Notes: generated by a model not told the origin, from the letters alone. 58,888 nucleotides of DNA from Conoideocrella luteorostrata (GCA_032433595.1 JASWJB010000283.1:1-58888), one strand, 5' to 3'. Counted from the first letter of the stretch, positions 1-13,188 are shown. Program-made: numbers and translations.

Positions 1-98
1 CCTCCCCTTCCCCCCCCCCCCCCCCCCTCCCTTTTTTTTTGGCCACCGATCGACCCAAATCAAGAAAGAACGTTGAAAACTGACGATGTGTCTCATAG
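1..98 (+). other. CCT8 intron, 3' part
   Basis: This stretch is read as the downstream part of an intron of the partial CCT8 gene. It holds a long poly-C/poly-T tract at 9-40, a CTGAC branch-site-like sequence at about 80-84 and an AG acceptor at 97-98. The codon just before the acceptor, in the frame of the next exon, is TAG, so the coding frame cannot extend leftwards without splicing. Confidence 0.7.
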
Positions 99-398
99 AA
101 CAATGATCAGAGCGGCACTTTCGACGCCACTGAGGAAGGTATCCTCGATCTCCTATCATCCAAGTCCTGGGCCATCAAGCTCGCCACTGAAGCTGCCCGT
201 ACAGTTCTATCTGTTGATCAAATCATTGTGGCGAGACAAGCTGGTGGCCCGAAACCTCCAGGCCCTAACCCTGTAAGTGTCACATAACTTCAATAATCTT
301 CTCTTTTTGCGTTATTTCAACCCTTATTACTCTTGATTTTTTTGTTTTTTTGGACCAGTACTGATGCATTTTCTTCCTAGAACTGGGACGAAGATTAA
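99..398 (+). CDS. T-complex protein 1 subunit theta (CCT8), C-terminal end, 5' partial
   Basis: This is the last part of the theta subunit of the cytosolic TRiC/CCT chaperonin, the ATP-driven ring that folds actin, tubulin and other proteins. Two exons are visible, 99-272 and 381-398, joined across a 108-nt intron (donor GTAAGT at 273, acceptor TAG at 380). They encode 63 residues. The stretch contains the family's conserved helix (WAIKLATEAARTVLSVDQII), then an AGGPKPPGPNP tail ending in NWDED. That ending, with a final exon of only five codons plus stop, is typical of fungal CCT8. The equatorial and apical domains lie outside the window. It converges on the next gene with 1.28 kb between the stops. 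I am sure of the family; only the intron edges are inferred. Confidence 0.93.
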
Positions 399-1681
399 GT
401 GTCGGGAAAGAAAGTCAAAAAAAGCCAGGAAATCTAAAATTAAATAAAGTGATGAAAATGACAATGATTGATTGTGCTGTTGTCGGATCAAACAAGACGG
501 TGGTGGTACGGTTGGAGAGATACCTTGTCGTAAATAGGACGAGGAATTGTATTTATGGGTCACTTAAAAGTTTACCAAAATGGATAGAATAGAGAGACCC
601 CTTACGGACTGTTCAATCAAATCATGATGGCTAATCAAAACCCCCTCCCCATCCCTCTGCCCCCCTCAAGACTTCACATGTTGTTCAATAAGAAAAAAAA
701 TATATATCTGGATGTCACAATCTCATTTCACAAAATCAAGTTCGTGGTATCAAAGTAAAATTCAAGCTGCAGTATTTTCAAATATATGGATGGACATTGG
801 TATGAAATCTAGATAGATCCAAGTAGACAGTCGCCATTAAGCATGCCCTCGAGGTGAAATCCTCCTAATGATACATGAAAATAATTCAAAACTGGCCTGT
901 TTTTTCCCCAATATCCTTCGAAATCCTTCTCCCATTTAAAAAAAAAAAAAAACCCCTGCCACTGTGTATATGGAAAGTTTACAAACCAACTTCTCAATGC
1001 AGACAAAGAAAACCGCAGGGGAAGGAAAATAACAGTAAGGTGTCTTGCTCTGATCAGACAAGGTGCGGTTGACAAAATCATTCCCAGGTTTTCCCTAACG
1101 TGGGAGAGGGAAACACAACAGAGCCAGTTCATCAGACACCCGTCATTCCTCTGCACAAACCGCATCCGCTCCAATTAATTCCTATAAGTCAGGGGGTATA
1201 GCTGGCGTTCCGGCGTTGAAAGAATGTAGGTTTTTCAAATAAATAGTATGACAGAATAGAAGGTTGGAAAAGGACAAATCAAATATGGTAGGGTTGAATG
1301 CCTGCTACATATCGCGGTAGCACGGCGGGTATAGATTGGCGCGGGGGGTTGCGTTATATGATGAGAGAGATATGGAATATGTTTCGTCTGGCTGATAAAA
1401 ACATTGAAAGGACTTTCCCCTATATTTGAGAGAAAGAGATAGGAACTGCTGGTAACCCGAACGGGGCTCAAGCAGTTGGGTGCGTGGATATGTTGCGGTG
1501 TCTCATGAACACATCAAGAACGTAACATTAATAAAGACACGTAAGGGAATAAAAATCATGAACCAAATCCGGACGCCTTTACCGAGTCATCAATGTGAAA
1601 TGGCCCTCAACGCGGAAAGAGAAGGTGATTCTCAGGTGTGTGTAAAACTCGTGAGATGAATCATTATCGGCGGCGGCAGCA
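399..1681. other. Intergenic region between convergent genes
   Basis: The stretch holds the 3' flanks of CCT8 and of the RING-PH-VWA gene. It is AT-rich, with A and T homopolymers (for example 939-953). Its short open frames have no recognisable domain. I see no RNA gene or mobile element. Confidence 0.6.
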
Positions 1682-4600
1682 TTACGCTTCCTCAGTGATT
1701 CCACCTTCACCGCCACCCTCCTCACGCCACTCGCGGCTTTTGTCAGCGAGGCGTTTGATGCCACTGACGCGAGCAGACCACAGGCTCTCAATGGGTGTTC
1801 TGAAGGTAAATCCCCTCTGGGAGCTGATGACCCCAATCGCCTGAAGGACAGCCTTGCGACTATCTCGGCCAAAAACAGCGGGGTGGTTGATCCACTCCAG
1901 ACTGCTCTCCAATTCAGCGTCCAAGGCTGCCACTGTACCCGCGTCTATGCCGCTTCCAAGTCCGAGGCCATCTGCAGATCTGCTGCGGCCAATCTGGGCT
2001 GGAGCACAACCGTTTCCGCCAGAAGAGGCCGCTGAGGTGGGGGGCGATGGGCTACGCTTCCTGTCCGGAGTTCCCGCTGTATTGGGCGACAAGTCACTGC
2101 CGGGATGCGGCGTGGAAGGCGTGGATTTGTTTCCTGGAGGAGGGACGGGAGGGAGGCCTCCCTTCCCCAGACCCTTGAGAATAGATCTGGTTTCGCTCAA
2201 CAGCGTGTGGGCACGGTCATGTTGGCCACGGCTCACCAGTGTGAGTGCCCGGGTCAGCATATCAGATGTCAGCAGCTCCATGCGACGCTGAACTATGCTT
2301 GGATGCGGGGGGATTGGCGGAGAGTTCTGCCACGCTTTCTTCTGGCTCGAGCTCGGCGGCAACATGGTAATTGCCAAAAGCGAGGGTCGCGGCATATGCT
2401 GGAGAGTACCCTCTCGGAGAATATCACCCCAACTCAAGTCAGCCTGCACCAACGGAACCTCTTCCACAGACAGGGTTCTCTCAGCATCATTGTCCATGGA
2501 GCCACCCAGAGCCTCCAATCCAGAGACGATGTTGTCCCATGGATCCTGGGGCAGTTGGTCCTGGGAAGCGCTATCGGGCGTGATGACAAGCTGAACCAGG
2601 ATGTCGCGCTTGTCTCCAAACCTGAGATCGCCGAGAGAAGCTTCTGCGTCTCTTCCACTTGCTCTCTTAGTCATCTGCAACGCTCCGCTAATCTTGTGGA
2701 ACTTGGCCGGTGAGCCCTCGGGTAGTTTCAGCTTGAGCTTTACATTTTGGTGAGATAGTGATTGAATCGACCCAAGACATCCAGCCAGGCATTCACGCAA
2801 CATCATCCAATCCTTCACGTAGGTATAGGAGGCTTTGGTCTTCGTTGACAATTCGATCATAGTATCGGGCTTATGGGTCATGCCCAACCCAAAGGAGTGG
2901 ATTGTAATCCTGCCATTTGCCATGTTAGCCATTTCGAGTCGAGAAGATAAATAAGTCTGTACCAAACTTTTTTCGTTGCTTTCACTTACTTAGCAGCCTC
3001 GGCACGAGACACTACGAAGTCCACCGAATCGGCATCCGCCGTAGATGCATCGCTGATGAGCATAATGGTTGCAATTGGGTTGTTGTGTTTACGCTGCATC
3101 AACAGGTCCATGGCAACATTGGCTCCTTCAACAACATCCGCGCGATGGCTCTTCTGACCAACAGGTTTTATGGAGGAGAGAATATTTGTCCAACCAGGCC
3201 AGGCCTTGGTAGTCATACCGACGATGGGCACTCCGCCTCCGCCAGACCCGAAGGTGACGAGTCCCATACGATCCCGCTCACCCAGCGTATTAACCATGAA
3301 CTTCAACGCGTCCCGGACCAAGTTAATCTTGACGCCTTGCATAGATGATGATATTGGGACAACAACGACAACGTCGATAGGAACATGTACCGAACCATAC
3401 GGGTGAGGCGTCTTGACTGCGAAATTCGTGTATTCTGTAGGCGCAGTGGTGACTGACTTGGGCCCCCATGAGGATGTGGTCGAAGACACTCGTTGCGGCC
3501 GTGACCGCTGCCACTCAGCCTCCTCATCAGTCTCTGATGTTTCTCCACGATCAAAGTCGGGACTTCGAAGAGGGGACGGTTCAACGGCATTCAAGTCCAA
3601 AAGAGCCTGGTTCCACAGTTTTAGCTGGTTTCTGTTGTCGAATCGTAGATGGAACTGCGGCAACTCGGTAACCGAGAGACTTAGAGTTAAAACATTCTCG
3701 TCAATAGACCCCGTCTCAGCCACCTCGTTGAGGTGCTTCTTGATGAGAATGCTGCCTTTGAGAGTGCATCGAGAATTTTTCCTAGGAGCGCCGCCATCGT
3801 CCCATTGTGGGACCGTCTGTGGCGGCAACTTTTTTTCCTTTACACAGATGAGCATCTCAGCAAACAGGTAGCACTCAAGCTCCTGCCATGACACTTTGTC
3901 CTTGCCAACGCGTAGAGTGCCGTACAGTCTCAGGTGTCCAAATCTGCATGAGGCCGATTAGTGACTATTCGATGGAAAAAAAAAAGCAACGTTACAGAAT
4001 CCCTATCGGATTTCGTTAACACAGGGACATTTATAAAACCCACCTGCTGAAATCCAATCCATGCCAATTGTCAACACGGCTTCGAAGGACTTCAGTCGTC
4101 TCTTCCAGAACCTCGGGGGACTCGTACGGAATAAATCGTGGCGCACTCGGCGCCGGGGTCACTGCGCGAACGGCAATCTCGTCGATTTTGGCATTGACCT
4201 GTTGTGACTGATGTGGCGAGGGGGTAATATCCTCGGGATCCGGCCTCCACTTATTATCTGCAACCTCAACAGTGACCAAGCAAGTGAGCGTTTGCTGCTG
4301 ACGAGAACGATTGATAGTCGGAAACTCGGATCGGACTGTCACGATTGGAGAAGGAATAGGGTTACGAGAGATGGTGCGTGGACTGCTGGGTGTAGTTTCC
4401 ATTGCCTGTACATCGTAGTCGTGGCGCCAGGGTGTGCTCTGCATCGTCTCAGGATATCCACCGGACGAAGCGACCCCAGTTGCCTCGCTGTCACTTCTCG
4501 CATGCCTAGATGAGCTGTATCGGTCTGACATTGGCGCTTCTCGACTGTCGCGAAGACTGCTTTTAGTAGTACTCTCTCGCCCACTAGCGCTCTGTTGCTG

Positions 4601-5489
4601 TGAAGCATGCTTTCTTTGGGAGCTTTCCACGCTTGGTGGCCGTACGGTTTGACTGTCCCAGGTTGGGGTTGGGGTGTGTGTTGATCTCGTATCGCTCCCC
4701 GCGGAGCGAACCAGGTTGCTGATTTTGTCTGCATGCCAAGTTAGCACCCCGATCCTAGATTCTCGGTTCTGTGGAGGAAAACAGACTGATGTCAAGGACA
4801 TTGCCGCCTCTGCTCGTGTCCAAATGAAGCGGAGCTTCGCAGGTTGGGCAGTATTGTCCGTCAAATTCACGTATGAACTCGTAAAAACACGCTTCGTGAG
4901 CAACGTGAGAGCAGGAAAACTGCAAAATGCGCTCGCCCTGCAGTGTGTGCTCTAAGGGTTCTTCGCATACGGCACACTCGCTACCGACAAAGGTTCTGTC
5001 GCGCCGTAAACGGCTCCTATCAGCCGTACTTGCCATGACGTTATTGTCAATGGCACCGACTCTGCGAGACACAGTACTAGTGCCCGATCGAGTCGAACCT
5101 ATGGATGAGCCACGGCGATGGCCACCAATACCACGAGGCTGAGGCGGGAACGGTCGATGAGACGAACCTTGAGCAGAAAAGGAATTAGTACAGTCTGTTG
5201 GGGTCTTTGTCCAGCCCCCTCTCCAAAATCAAGAAGCAAGCTGCTCAAGGCTTTTTAGGATAAAGCAAAGCCACCAATCAACCATACCTTTGTGAGGCGG
5301 GAAAGTCTCGTCCGCGAAAGGCTCGGTACCTGCGTTCACCCGGGGTTGTGACGCAGGTGTAAGACTGGAAGGGTCAATCAAGTCTAAGCCAACCAGCCGA
5401 GATACCAGCTGTGAGTCTCCTTCGTCGCAATTTGAGTAATTGGCACTATCTTTCAGTCTTCGATTGGTCTTCAGGACTCGGCTGAACAT
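1682..5489 (-). CDS. RING-PH-VWA protein, Far1/Ste5-type pathway scaffold candidate
   Basis: Five exons are inferred: 5489-5288, 5167-4787, 4728-4044, 3943-2990 and 2909-1682, giving 1149 aa with all phases consistent. A RING-H2 finger is at residues 132-177 (Cys132, 135, 153, His155, His158, Cys161, 174, 177). A Ser/Thr-rich linker follows. A PH-like domain spans about 424-542, starting FGHLRLYGTL and ending in a helix with Trp533. A von Willebrand A domain starts at about 610 with a run of valines and then SSSM. The first MIDAS aspartate is replaced by proline (P-x-S-x-S), so metal binding is doubtful. The order RING, PH, VWA is that of yeast Far1 and Ste5, the scaffolds linking G-beta-gamma to the pheromone MAP-kinase cascade; orthology is inferred. 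Intron 2 (4786-4729, 58 nt) has a GTCTGT donor and a GCTAAC branch site. The start is the first in-frame ATG. Confidence 0.85.
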
Positions 5490-6247
5490 GAAGATGGATA
5501 GGAACCAGGGGCGTGGAAGATGTTAAAGTCGAGTCAGTGATGGGCCAGTGGCAGACCAGCAAAAATGAAACGCTGCGTCTGCTATGATGTTCCTCGACTA
5601 CAAAAGGACGGCGCACCAAGGTTTGCAGTTGGCTGCGGGTGATGTTTGGTGAAGCAAAAGCCGGGGGAGGATTTCAATTGTACTTCTGGACAGTTCTCTT
5701 AGAGTGATCGCAAAGAAGAAACCGAGAAGTAGCAGCGTCGAGCAAAAGCAGGGGAGGAAAATTGTTCGGTTCCGTGTGGCACCAAAATCCAGGATGTGTC
5801 GTTTCAAGTCCCTGTATTAACAATGCTGGGCAGAGGATAGCGGGGGAGTCCAGTGCATGATGGGAGAGGCTAGGCCCCCAAGGAAGGTATGGATCGGTCC
5901 GGAAGCAGAGGCACTCGAGGCGCAGCACACCAGCACACCGGCACACCAGCGATAGCTGACGAGCAATACTATATATACCCGTAGTCCGTGGAAGGGGTTT
6001 GGTGCCACTCCGTAGCACGTTGTTAAAAATTTAGGTACTTGCACCAGGGGGAACGCTTGGGGTGGAAACGTTGCGGCGGCGACAGCTTTTAAACAAGATG
6101 CTAACGTTCCTGGGTCTAAGCCGGGGTAGGAAGCTGCTTCGACTTTATTCAGATTTCTTAGGGATTTTCAAGGTTGGTCTCCTAGCACTGTCCGTTATAC
6201 GCACTAAGAGCGTCGGTGGGGTGAAGAAACGAAGAATCAGGAGAAAG

Positions 6248-6511
6248 TACTCCGTACTCCGTAGAGTGTCGACGAAAATTCCTTCTGCACTGACAGTCAG
6301 TGAAAAGAAAAGGGGCGCCGTTCGTGGGTGTTTTGCGACAATCAAATGATTGCTTTTGCGCGTAACCACAGCCGCGCGTAGACTGATTGCTGGCCGGCTT
6401 GAGCCCTGCGACTTGTCCAAGACCCAGGAGGTGCTGCAACAAACCAACTCGGCTCAGGACTGGCTAGCGGGTGTCTGTGTTGTGAGTACGTACTCCGTAC
6501 TCCGTACAATA
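6248..6511. repeat. TACTCCG heptamer copies
   Basis: Two tandem heptamers followed by TA lie at 6248-6263. Two more at 6491-6505 run on into ACAATA. Both are in the same orientation. Confidence 0.85.
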
Positions 6512-7403
6512 AGACCTGTCGTTGTCGTTGGTCAGCTCCTTGGGACGAGTCCCAAACATCAATGTGATGTAATATAATTCATTGTTGAATACTCACCCGA
6601 GACACGGAGGCCGGGAGGTCCGATCGTCAAGTAATGTGGTCTGGCTCAAACTGCCCCGCAGGCTTGCGGCGAGACAGAAGACGGCGACGTATCGTCAAGC
6701 AGACGGCAGTCTCAGTCTCGGCCGGCCTGAGTGAAGCCGTGTAGAGAAGCGTGCTCTGAAGTTTGGATACTGTCAGGAAAAGAGAGGAGAAAAGGAACGG
6801 GAAGAGAGCAGGGGATTAGCTGGGAGATATGGCATTAAGATCAACGGGCGACGAGTCTGGTTGAGCTGGGAGGACAAAAGAGGATTTTGGCCCGGGGGGT
6901 ACACAGAAGAAGCTCGTCGACCAGGAAATCCAAGCAAGCCAAGCCAAGCCCGAGTGCAAGTGCCACACTGGATCGTTGACGGCTCCGGGGGTGATTAAAT
7001 CTGGTGTTGGGGGCGTTCGTGGCCAGAGACATGAAGGCAGGGCAGAGTCAGGTACCGACATAATGCTAATTAGTTGCTCCGTGCAGCAACAGAAACAATA
7101 AATACCCTTGGGGCAGGGCACTCCATAGATAGTTCGTCGTCGACCGACGGTAGTGAAATGCGCTAGCTTCAGAGGGCATAGGCAACTCTACTTGGGGAGT
7201 CAAGGCACAACGCGCTGGATCAAGTGCTAGTACGGAGCAGCTAGACCAGGGAAGGCCGTTCTTCGTCGCTGTGGTCGTCGCGAAGCTCACCCGTTAATGT
7301 AGCATGGGCCACTTATGCATCCATCCCTCGCACACACGTATGTACATTAACTTGTGCACCAGTGCATGTCACCTAAATCCTGTATCGTATACCCAGTATA
7401 GTA

Positions 7404-7945
7404 TACTCCGTACTACTAGTATGACCTCGACAGGTGCTTCGACAGGTGCTCCGTACAAACAACTTTGAATAGCACAATACTGCGTATGGCTACAGGGAGC
7501 CAGGTTGAGAGATAGCATCATCACCACTTGAAGCGGGAATGTCGGCAGACCGTCCAGACTCCGGTCGATGGCTGAGGCGGCATACAATATACCATATCGC
7601 ACTGCACTGTACGGAGTACTCCTTACGTCAAGTAGGTAAGTAGCGTCAACCTGTAGTATCCCCAAAAGCACGTGCGGCGCTCGTTCCGTGCTCTCTTGCA
7701 CCATCACGACTGGCTAACAGCTGGTCAGCTGGTGGCATTAATTAAACATTTCCCCAAGGCTCGTGCAACGCACTCCATACTGTACAATATAAGGCCAGTT
7801 TGCAAATGCTCCTGCATAGCGTGCTGTTCTCTACTCCATTCTACAGTACGGGGTACGGAGTGCGTTATTGCGGTATGGAATAGTGTACCAACTACGGAGT
7901 ACATCCTGGCACTCCGTATATGGACATTTACATGCTCCGTACATT
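7404..7945. repeat. TACTCCG/CGGAGTA cluster in both orientations
   Basis: Copies at about 7404-7413, 7610-7623, 7854-7861, 7892-7902, 7911-7919 and 7935-7942 lie in both orientations. The copy at 7610 is a near-complete palindrome whose right arm reads ACTCCTTA. Degenerate forms lie nearby. Confidence 0.8.
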
Positions 7946-9379
7946 ACGCGCAATGGCCAGCCAAGTTTGGCGATGCAGGCAGTCTGCAGTAGCCGTCCAA
8001 CCATCTCCTCCGGGACCAACCTCATCTTTGTCGCGGGTCGACACTTCCGAGTTTGGCTAGCAGGTGGCCCCACCTCCAGTTGTACATATGTACTGCGCTG
8101 GCCCACCTGGGCCGTGGTGTCATGGCCTGTCGTGCGAGTTGGCCGCCATGTCGTGGGCTGTCGAGGCTGTCGGGGGACCCCTGATCAGCGGCCGCCCAGA
8201 AGCGAAGGTCGGCCGCTTCTTCCCATCCTTGGCCAGCATTCTCAAAACTGCAAAGCACGGTGGATACGCAGCCCCGTCGCTACAGGCACTGGTTGACTAG
8301 GAAGGTACTGGGTGGTACTCCGTAGACTACTATTCACATTGAGGCATGGATATCTGGCCAAAATGCCAGGGGCTCGCGAGCATTATGCTGTCGACGAGGT
8401 TGGCGTTTGGGCATAATGGGCGAAGATGAGAGAGACGGTATCGCATCGAAAGACTTCAAACTGGCTTAGTTCAGTGTCGCGGAGAGCATAGCTTTAGAGC
8501 GAGATAACCTTCTACACGTAATCCTATGAGAATGTTTGTTTCGTAGCGCTAGTGATATGATGGTGTAGCCAAGTTGGCGTTCGATAGAGTGCATATGGGA
8601 GCTGAGCAGACGGCCGTGGCTGCCACCAGGTAGGATAAGATTTATGCCAAACAATCGATCCATTGTTTAAATGCTGCATGGCAGCGAATTGCCGGCCTTT
8701 CCGTTTCCCAGCCATGATAGTAACTGGACCTGTTTCCGATAGCGTTCATTATTAATCTACATACGGCGTACTTGGCGAGAAAGTACTCCGTCCTATTAAT
8801 CATATTCCAAGCTCTAAACAACGGCCGCCTTGTTGTACGGTAATACTTTCTTTGTATTGCATTGTAATGCATTGTACCGAGTATTGCATCCATCCATCGT
8901 ATTACATTGTAACTACGGAGAACGGAGTATTCTTACACGATTTACGGAGCACTCATTGTGGAGTCGATACATGTTTCGCCCCAATTAACCCACATTACGA
9001 AGGTAGTCAATCGCGTGTCTCTATCGCGCGAATCTGTCTCCTATTGGTCCAGTGTTCTACGAGCTATCAGTCAATGCAATCTTTTTTGGTGAGACTTCTG
9101 TCAATCCCAATTGACTCGCCTCCCTTTTACTAGCGTGACGCCATGATTGGCGCAAGGCAAGCAGGCGAGGCAAAACAAGCACGCATGCATCCCGGCATGG
9201 AAAGACTGACCTTGCGATGGAAAGGGTGGTTGGCAGGTTGGCAGGTTGGCAAGCAGCATGTCAGTAACCAGCAGTTGTACGTACACTTAGAAGTACCTAC
9301 CAAGGTACGGGGGACGCAAAGTGTCTTCCGAGGTTTTTTTACAGAGTACTTGTCTTACTACTGTAAATGCCTGAAGATG

Positions 9380-9410
9380 TACTCCGTACGCCGTACTCCG
9401 TACTCCGTAC
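9380..9410 (+). repeat. Four-copy TACTCCG tandem array
   Basis: Four consecutive heptamers are present, the second reading TACGCCG, followed by TAC. This is the longest uninterrupted run of the unit that I saw in the window. Confidence 0.9.
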
Positions 9411-10510
9411 ACAGCTACCTACCTACGTCGTTAAGTAGAATAAATACTTTGATTGCTCTGTACTCCGCACTTTGCTTACCGTGCGTCGAGATTGGGGTCC
9501 AAGCTTCCCGATGCCGATGCGAAAGCTACTTACTACTTGCAGCTCACCGGCGTTGTCTTCTTCACTCACGGAGTCAAGTACGGAGCGGACGGCCAGCAGC
9601 ATCTCGGACGATTCTCGATTGGTACACGGGCGTCGTCGTCGTCGCACAACACACCAACACCAAGTTTCGCCATGTGGGAAAGGTGACGAGCCATACCCAG
9701 AACAGCATCACCATCATCACTTGCGTCAGTGGCCGCGTCCAAGCTGCAGCCAACTCGGAGCTCGGTGGCGGGGTTCGCATTATGTCGTGCCCAGGCCGGG
9801 GCAGAGTCATGATGCTGACACGGACGAAACAAATTCAGAGTATAGCGGCAGATAGCGTTGTAATTGGACATCACCATCGGCACCTTTCACATCCATCCGA
9901 CGTGCATGCATACTGATGGGGTTTCGTGGAGTGCGTGCACCTGATTGGGAACGGCGGAGCAACGACGCAGCGACGCGGCGCAGCCGGATTTCGCACAGAC
10001 AACTGTGAGATTTCCAAGTTCTCTGACGTACGCACAACCTTTGAACATTTTGTAGTAAGCCGCTTTGCCTAACATTGCACAACCGTGTGGCCGGGGATAT
10101 AGACGGTTTCTCGCGCAAATTTAGCACAGAGTCAAGTATAGCTACTTGTCTGGCTTGTTAACGTGCGCTCCATTGTCTCGACATAGATTTAGCACGGCGT
10201 GCATTCATGCAGACGTGTCAACACTGCCTCATACTTTTCCCTCCTGCGCAGTACTCTAGGCATGGATATGGGTGTTGGATGTCTCCATGGCCTGGTCCGG
10301 TACGAATACTGCTCCATCGGCAGTTGAAATTGAGATGGACGTCTATCTAGAGTGCCGGATAACACATTCGGTCGTCTCCCCCAGATGTTCACATGTGCAG
10401 TTCGTCAGCAGCTCGAACGACTAGGGGTTCGAGAGGATTCCCGGGGTATCCCCGAGGGATTTCGTTGACAGGGTTTACGAGGATACTCTTGTTCGAATAC
10501 TCTGAACAGG

Positions 10511-10526
10511 TACTCCGTACGGAGTT
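10511..10526. repeat. Inverted TACTCCG palindrome, alternative register
   Basis: The core ACTCCGTACGGAGT at 10512-10525 is a perfect 14-nt palindrome made from two head-to-head copies of the unit sharing the central TA. Confidence 0.85.
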
Positions 10527-12657
10527 CAAGTACGACAGTACAATATGTATTTCCAGTTGAAATTCCTCGCTCAGGGCTAGTGGTTCTAAACCTGGATGGG
10601 CCAAATGGGCTGGGTTGCCGACGACGGAAGAGTCGCTTGCATCGCATGGTATTGTACTATGGCCACCTTGCCACCCTGTCCTACCAATGGGATAGGCAAT
10701 GCTTGCATGTCTATCTTGTTCCTAGCATGGCAGGTCCTTTGTTGTGGCTCACTCACCAGCCCCAACCTTCTCAACTTCTCGAAAGTGTTTCCAACTTTGT
10801 AAGCCTAACAAGGATCCAACAGTTAGTTGGTCATACCCACCGTTCAACAACAGCAACAATGCAGATTTAACAAAATAAACGAAAAACTCTTGGCATTGAG
10901 TCTTCCGCCGTCGTCCTCTCTGTTAGGAGAATATTGCAATGTGTTATACGATGCGTTCTAAGTAGGATTGAACCTGGCGTTCCTCCAAGTCAACTCCAGC
11001 CACTATCAATCATCACTCGCCAAGTCCATCCCATCCATCAATCACGTATCCACCCACGGCTCGGCCGTGAGCCTGCGCTGGGAGCGGCCAACGGCTCCTC
11101 ATCTTTGCCAATTGCAGTTTAGAGGGAGGGTCATCCCAAGAAAAAAACTCCATAATAATCCGTTCGAAAATGGATGAAAGCGGGAAGAAGGGAGGCTTGC
11201 ATGTATTGATGGAAAGGCAGCATGGCACAGTCAAAAGTGAACGCGTGACAGCCAACCAGTCTAGAGGAAATCGGAGAGCCACACGGACGTCGAGAATAGT
11301 GAAACTCAGGTGCGCCGCATGCTGATAATCAGCAACTGAGGATGCTTGGGTGGATGGTGTAGCTAACTACGCAGCGCCACCAAAATAGCAAAACCCACCT
11401 GACTCTCCGGAGTACTCGGTGCAAATAGTTAGGTGATTGTAGTCTGCTCCACAGCATTTGGCACCCTTTCGAGAAAGCTTCCATGTATGACAACGGCAAC
11501 GGGTGCTGAGCGTGCGACCTGGGGCTGGGGGACACGCCACACCCGCCTCAGTATCCTGCGGAGGCGCCTCAAGGCGTCCCGAGGCGTCCAAAGGCGTCCC
11601 AAGACGCCACTTGATAGCTGCCAGCTGACAACTAAACCCAGGCAGCACCACGCCATGGTAAGCGGCAGACTCAATAAGTGGCTTTTTCCAGTCGTGGGCG
11701 GTATCAGCTGCTCTACGCGGGGAGCGCAGAAAGAAAGACTAACTCTGTACTCCGTAGAAGTAGAAGACTAACTACTCCGTACTCCCCATACTCTTCCATG
11801 GAGAGAGACGGCGTCAGCACTATTCTTGGAGCACACTTCTCGACTCCATGATGCAAGGAAGCTACTCGAAGGCATGGCTGTTGTGCGTCCGTGCACACGC
11901 AATGGACGCTACCGTTCATACAATTTGTCAAGCCCAAAGGAGGCTTCGGGATGCAGCTGTTATAATTGACCACGCTCCCTGATCAATATGGGGGTTCCAA
12001 GCTTGTGGCGGTAGACTATCGGGTACAGGCGTCAGCTTCAGCCATGCTGGGATCCAACATCCCCGTCCTTGGGGGGGGAGGGTGTTGGAGTTGCCAGAGC
12101 AAGATACAACCGACAGTCCTGCTTCCTTTGATGGCGCGGATAGAAGTTCAATTTGTTACGAAGACGGTAAGGCTGAGTGAATGCCACCCATTCCACATTA
12201 TGTGCATGCCGCGAAGTACGTTTGGTACGCCGACTAACTAATTCTCGGCCCAAGAGTTAGGCAGCACATCCTGAAACGCAACTTGTTAGGGCTGGCAGAC
12301 TATTAGAGCTCTTGCGCCGTACATATTGTGAGAGTGGCTGATAAACCACCTGATGTTATTCGGACTAGTAACTAGCAGCATGCAGTGATGGCCTTATTCA
12401 GTTGCATCTATCGACCTCGACGCGTTTCACTAGCACAGCGTGGTTGCGTACTTTGCGTTTTGCTTAGAAGTCTCTGCGAGCAGTTTGCGATGGAGGCACC
12501 AGGATGCCGAAAAATTACGGCTCCTTGGCAAAGACACGCAATTAGACCAAGTATGGCTGGATGGTTAATTTGCAATATAACTTGGTTGTTGATTCATAGT
12601 GCCAACTTCAACCTCCATTGGCAATCAACCTCCTCGTTATCCAACTTCGACCATTCT

Positions 12658-12765
12658 ACTCCGTACTCCGTACGGCCACAGTTCGCAATGCTAGTACAGC
12701 GAATTCAGCCTGCCTTGCAGCAGCAAGCTTGTTTTTTACGCCGTCAATTCACTGGTACGGAGTAC
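12658..12765. repeat. TACTCCG tandem pair plus inverted copy
   Basis: A tandem pair at 12658-12674 (ending TACGG) is followed about 80 nt later by an inverted copy at 12756-12765. Confidence 0.85.
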
Positions 12766-13188
12766 ATGCATTCGCATTTCACAGCCAAATCCGGCAGTCC
12801 AGTTGCGCTGTGTGAGTGATAGAAAGGTAAAGTGTTTCAGTGACAATCGCTGATCAGGTGGAGTTTATGAGTATCGAACTTTGGGGCAAGCACATATGCC
12901 CAGTTTTGAGACATCGTTCTACCAGGAGCTGAACGAGTGATATTCCTGTTTTTCGGTGATCCAAGCTTAATGGGATCCTGGCCTTCTTCAAGTTTCCCAA
13001 CGTTTCCCTGGATTCTCTCTTTGGCTGCTGCAATGCACCTGCCCATTTGGTACACAACCCCTCTGCCTTCTCTCCAAACGTTATCCACATCCACATCGTA
13101 CCAGCTTGCAAGATACGAAAGCACGAGACTCGTTTCTCCATTTTGCACAATTCCTGAATTCTTGGTACGAGGTAATGTTTTTACCTGC

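Noticed and set aside
2105..2713. 202-codon frame antisense to the RING-PH-VWA gene
   Set aside because: It is a shadow of a long coding exon on the minus strand.
9143..9916. 257-codon plus-strand open frame
   Set aside because: No domain, low-complexity composition, and it runs through the TACTCCG array at 9380-9410; it looks like chance open frame in repeat-bearing DNA.
10425..10460. GGGGTTCGAG resembling a tRNA T-arm
   Set aside because: No acceptor stem, anticodon arm or D-arm could be fitted around it.
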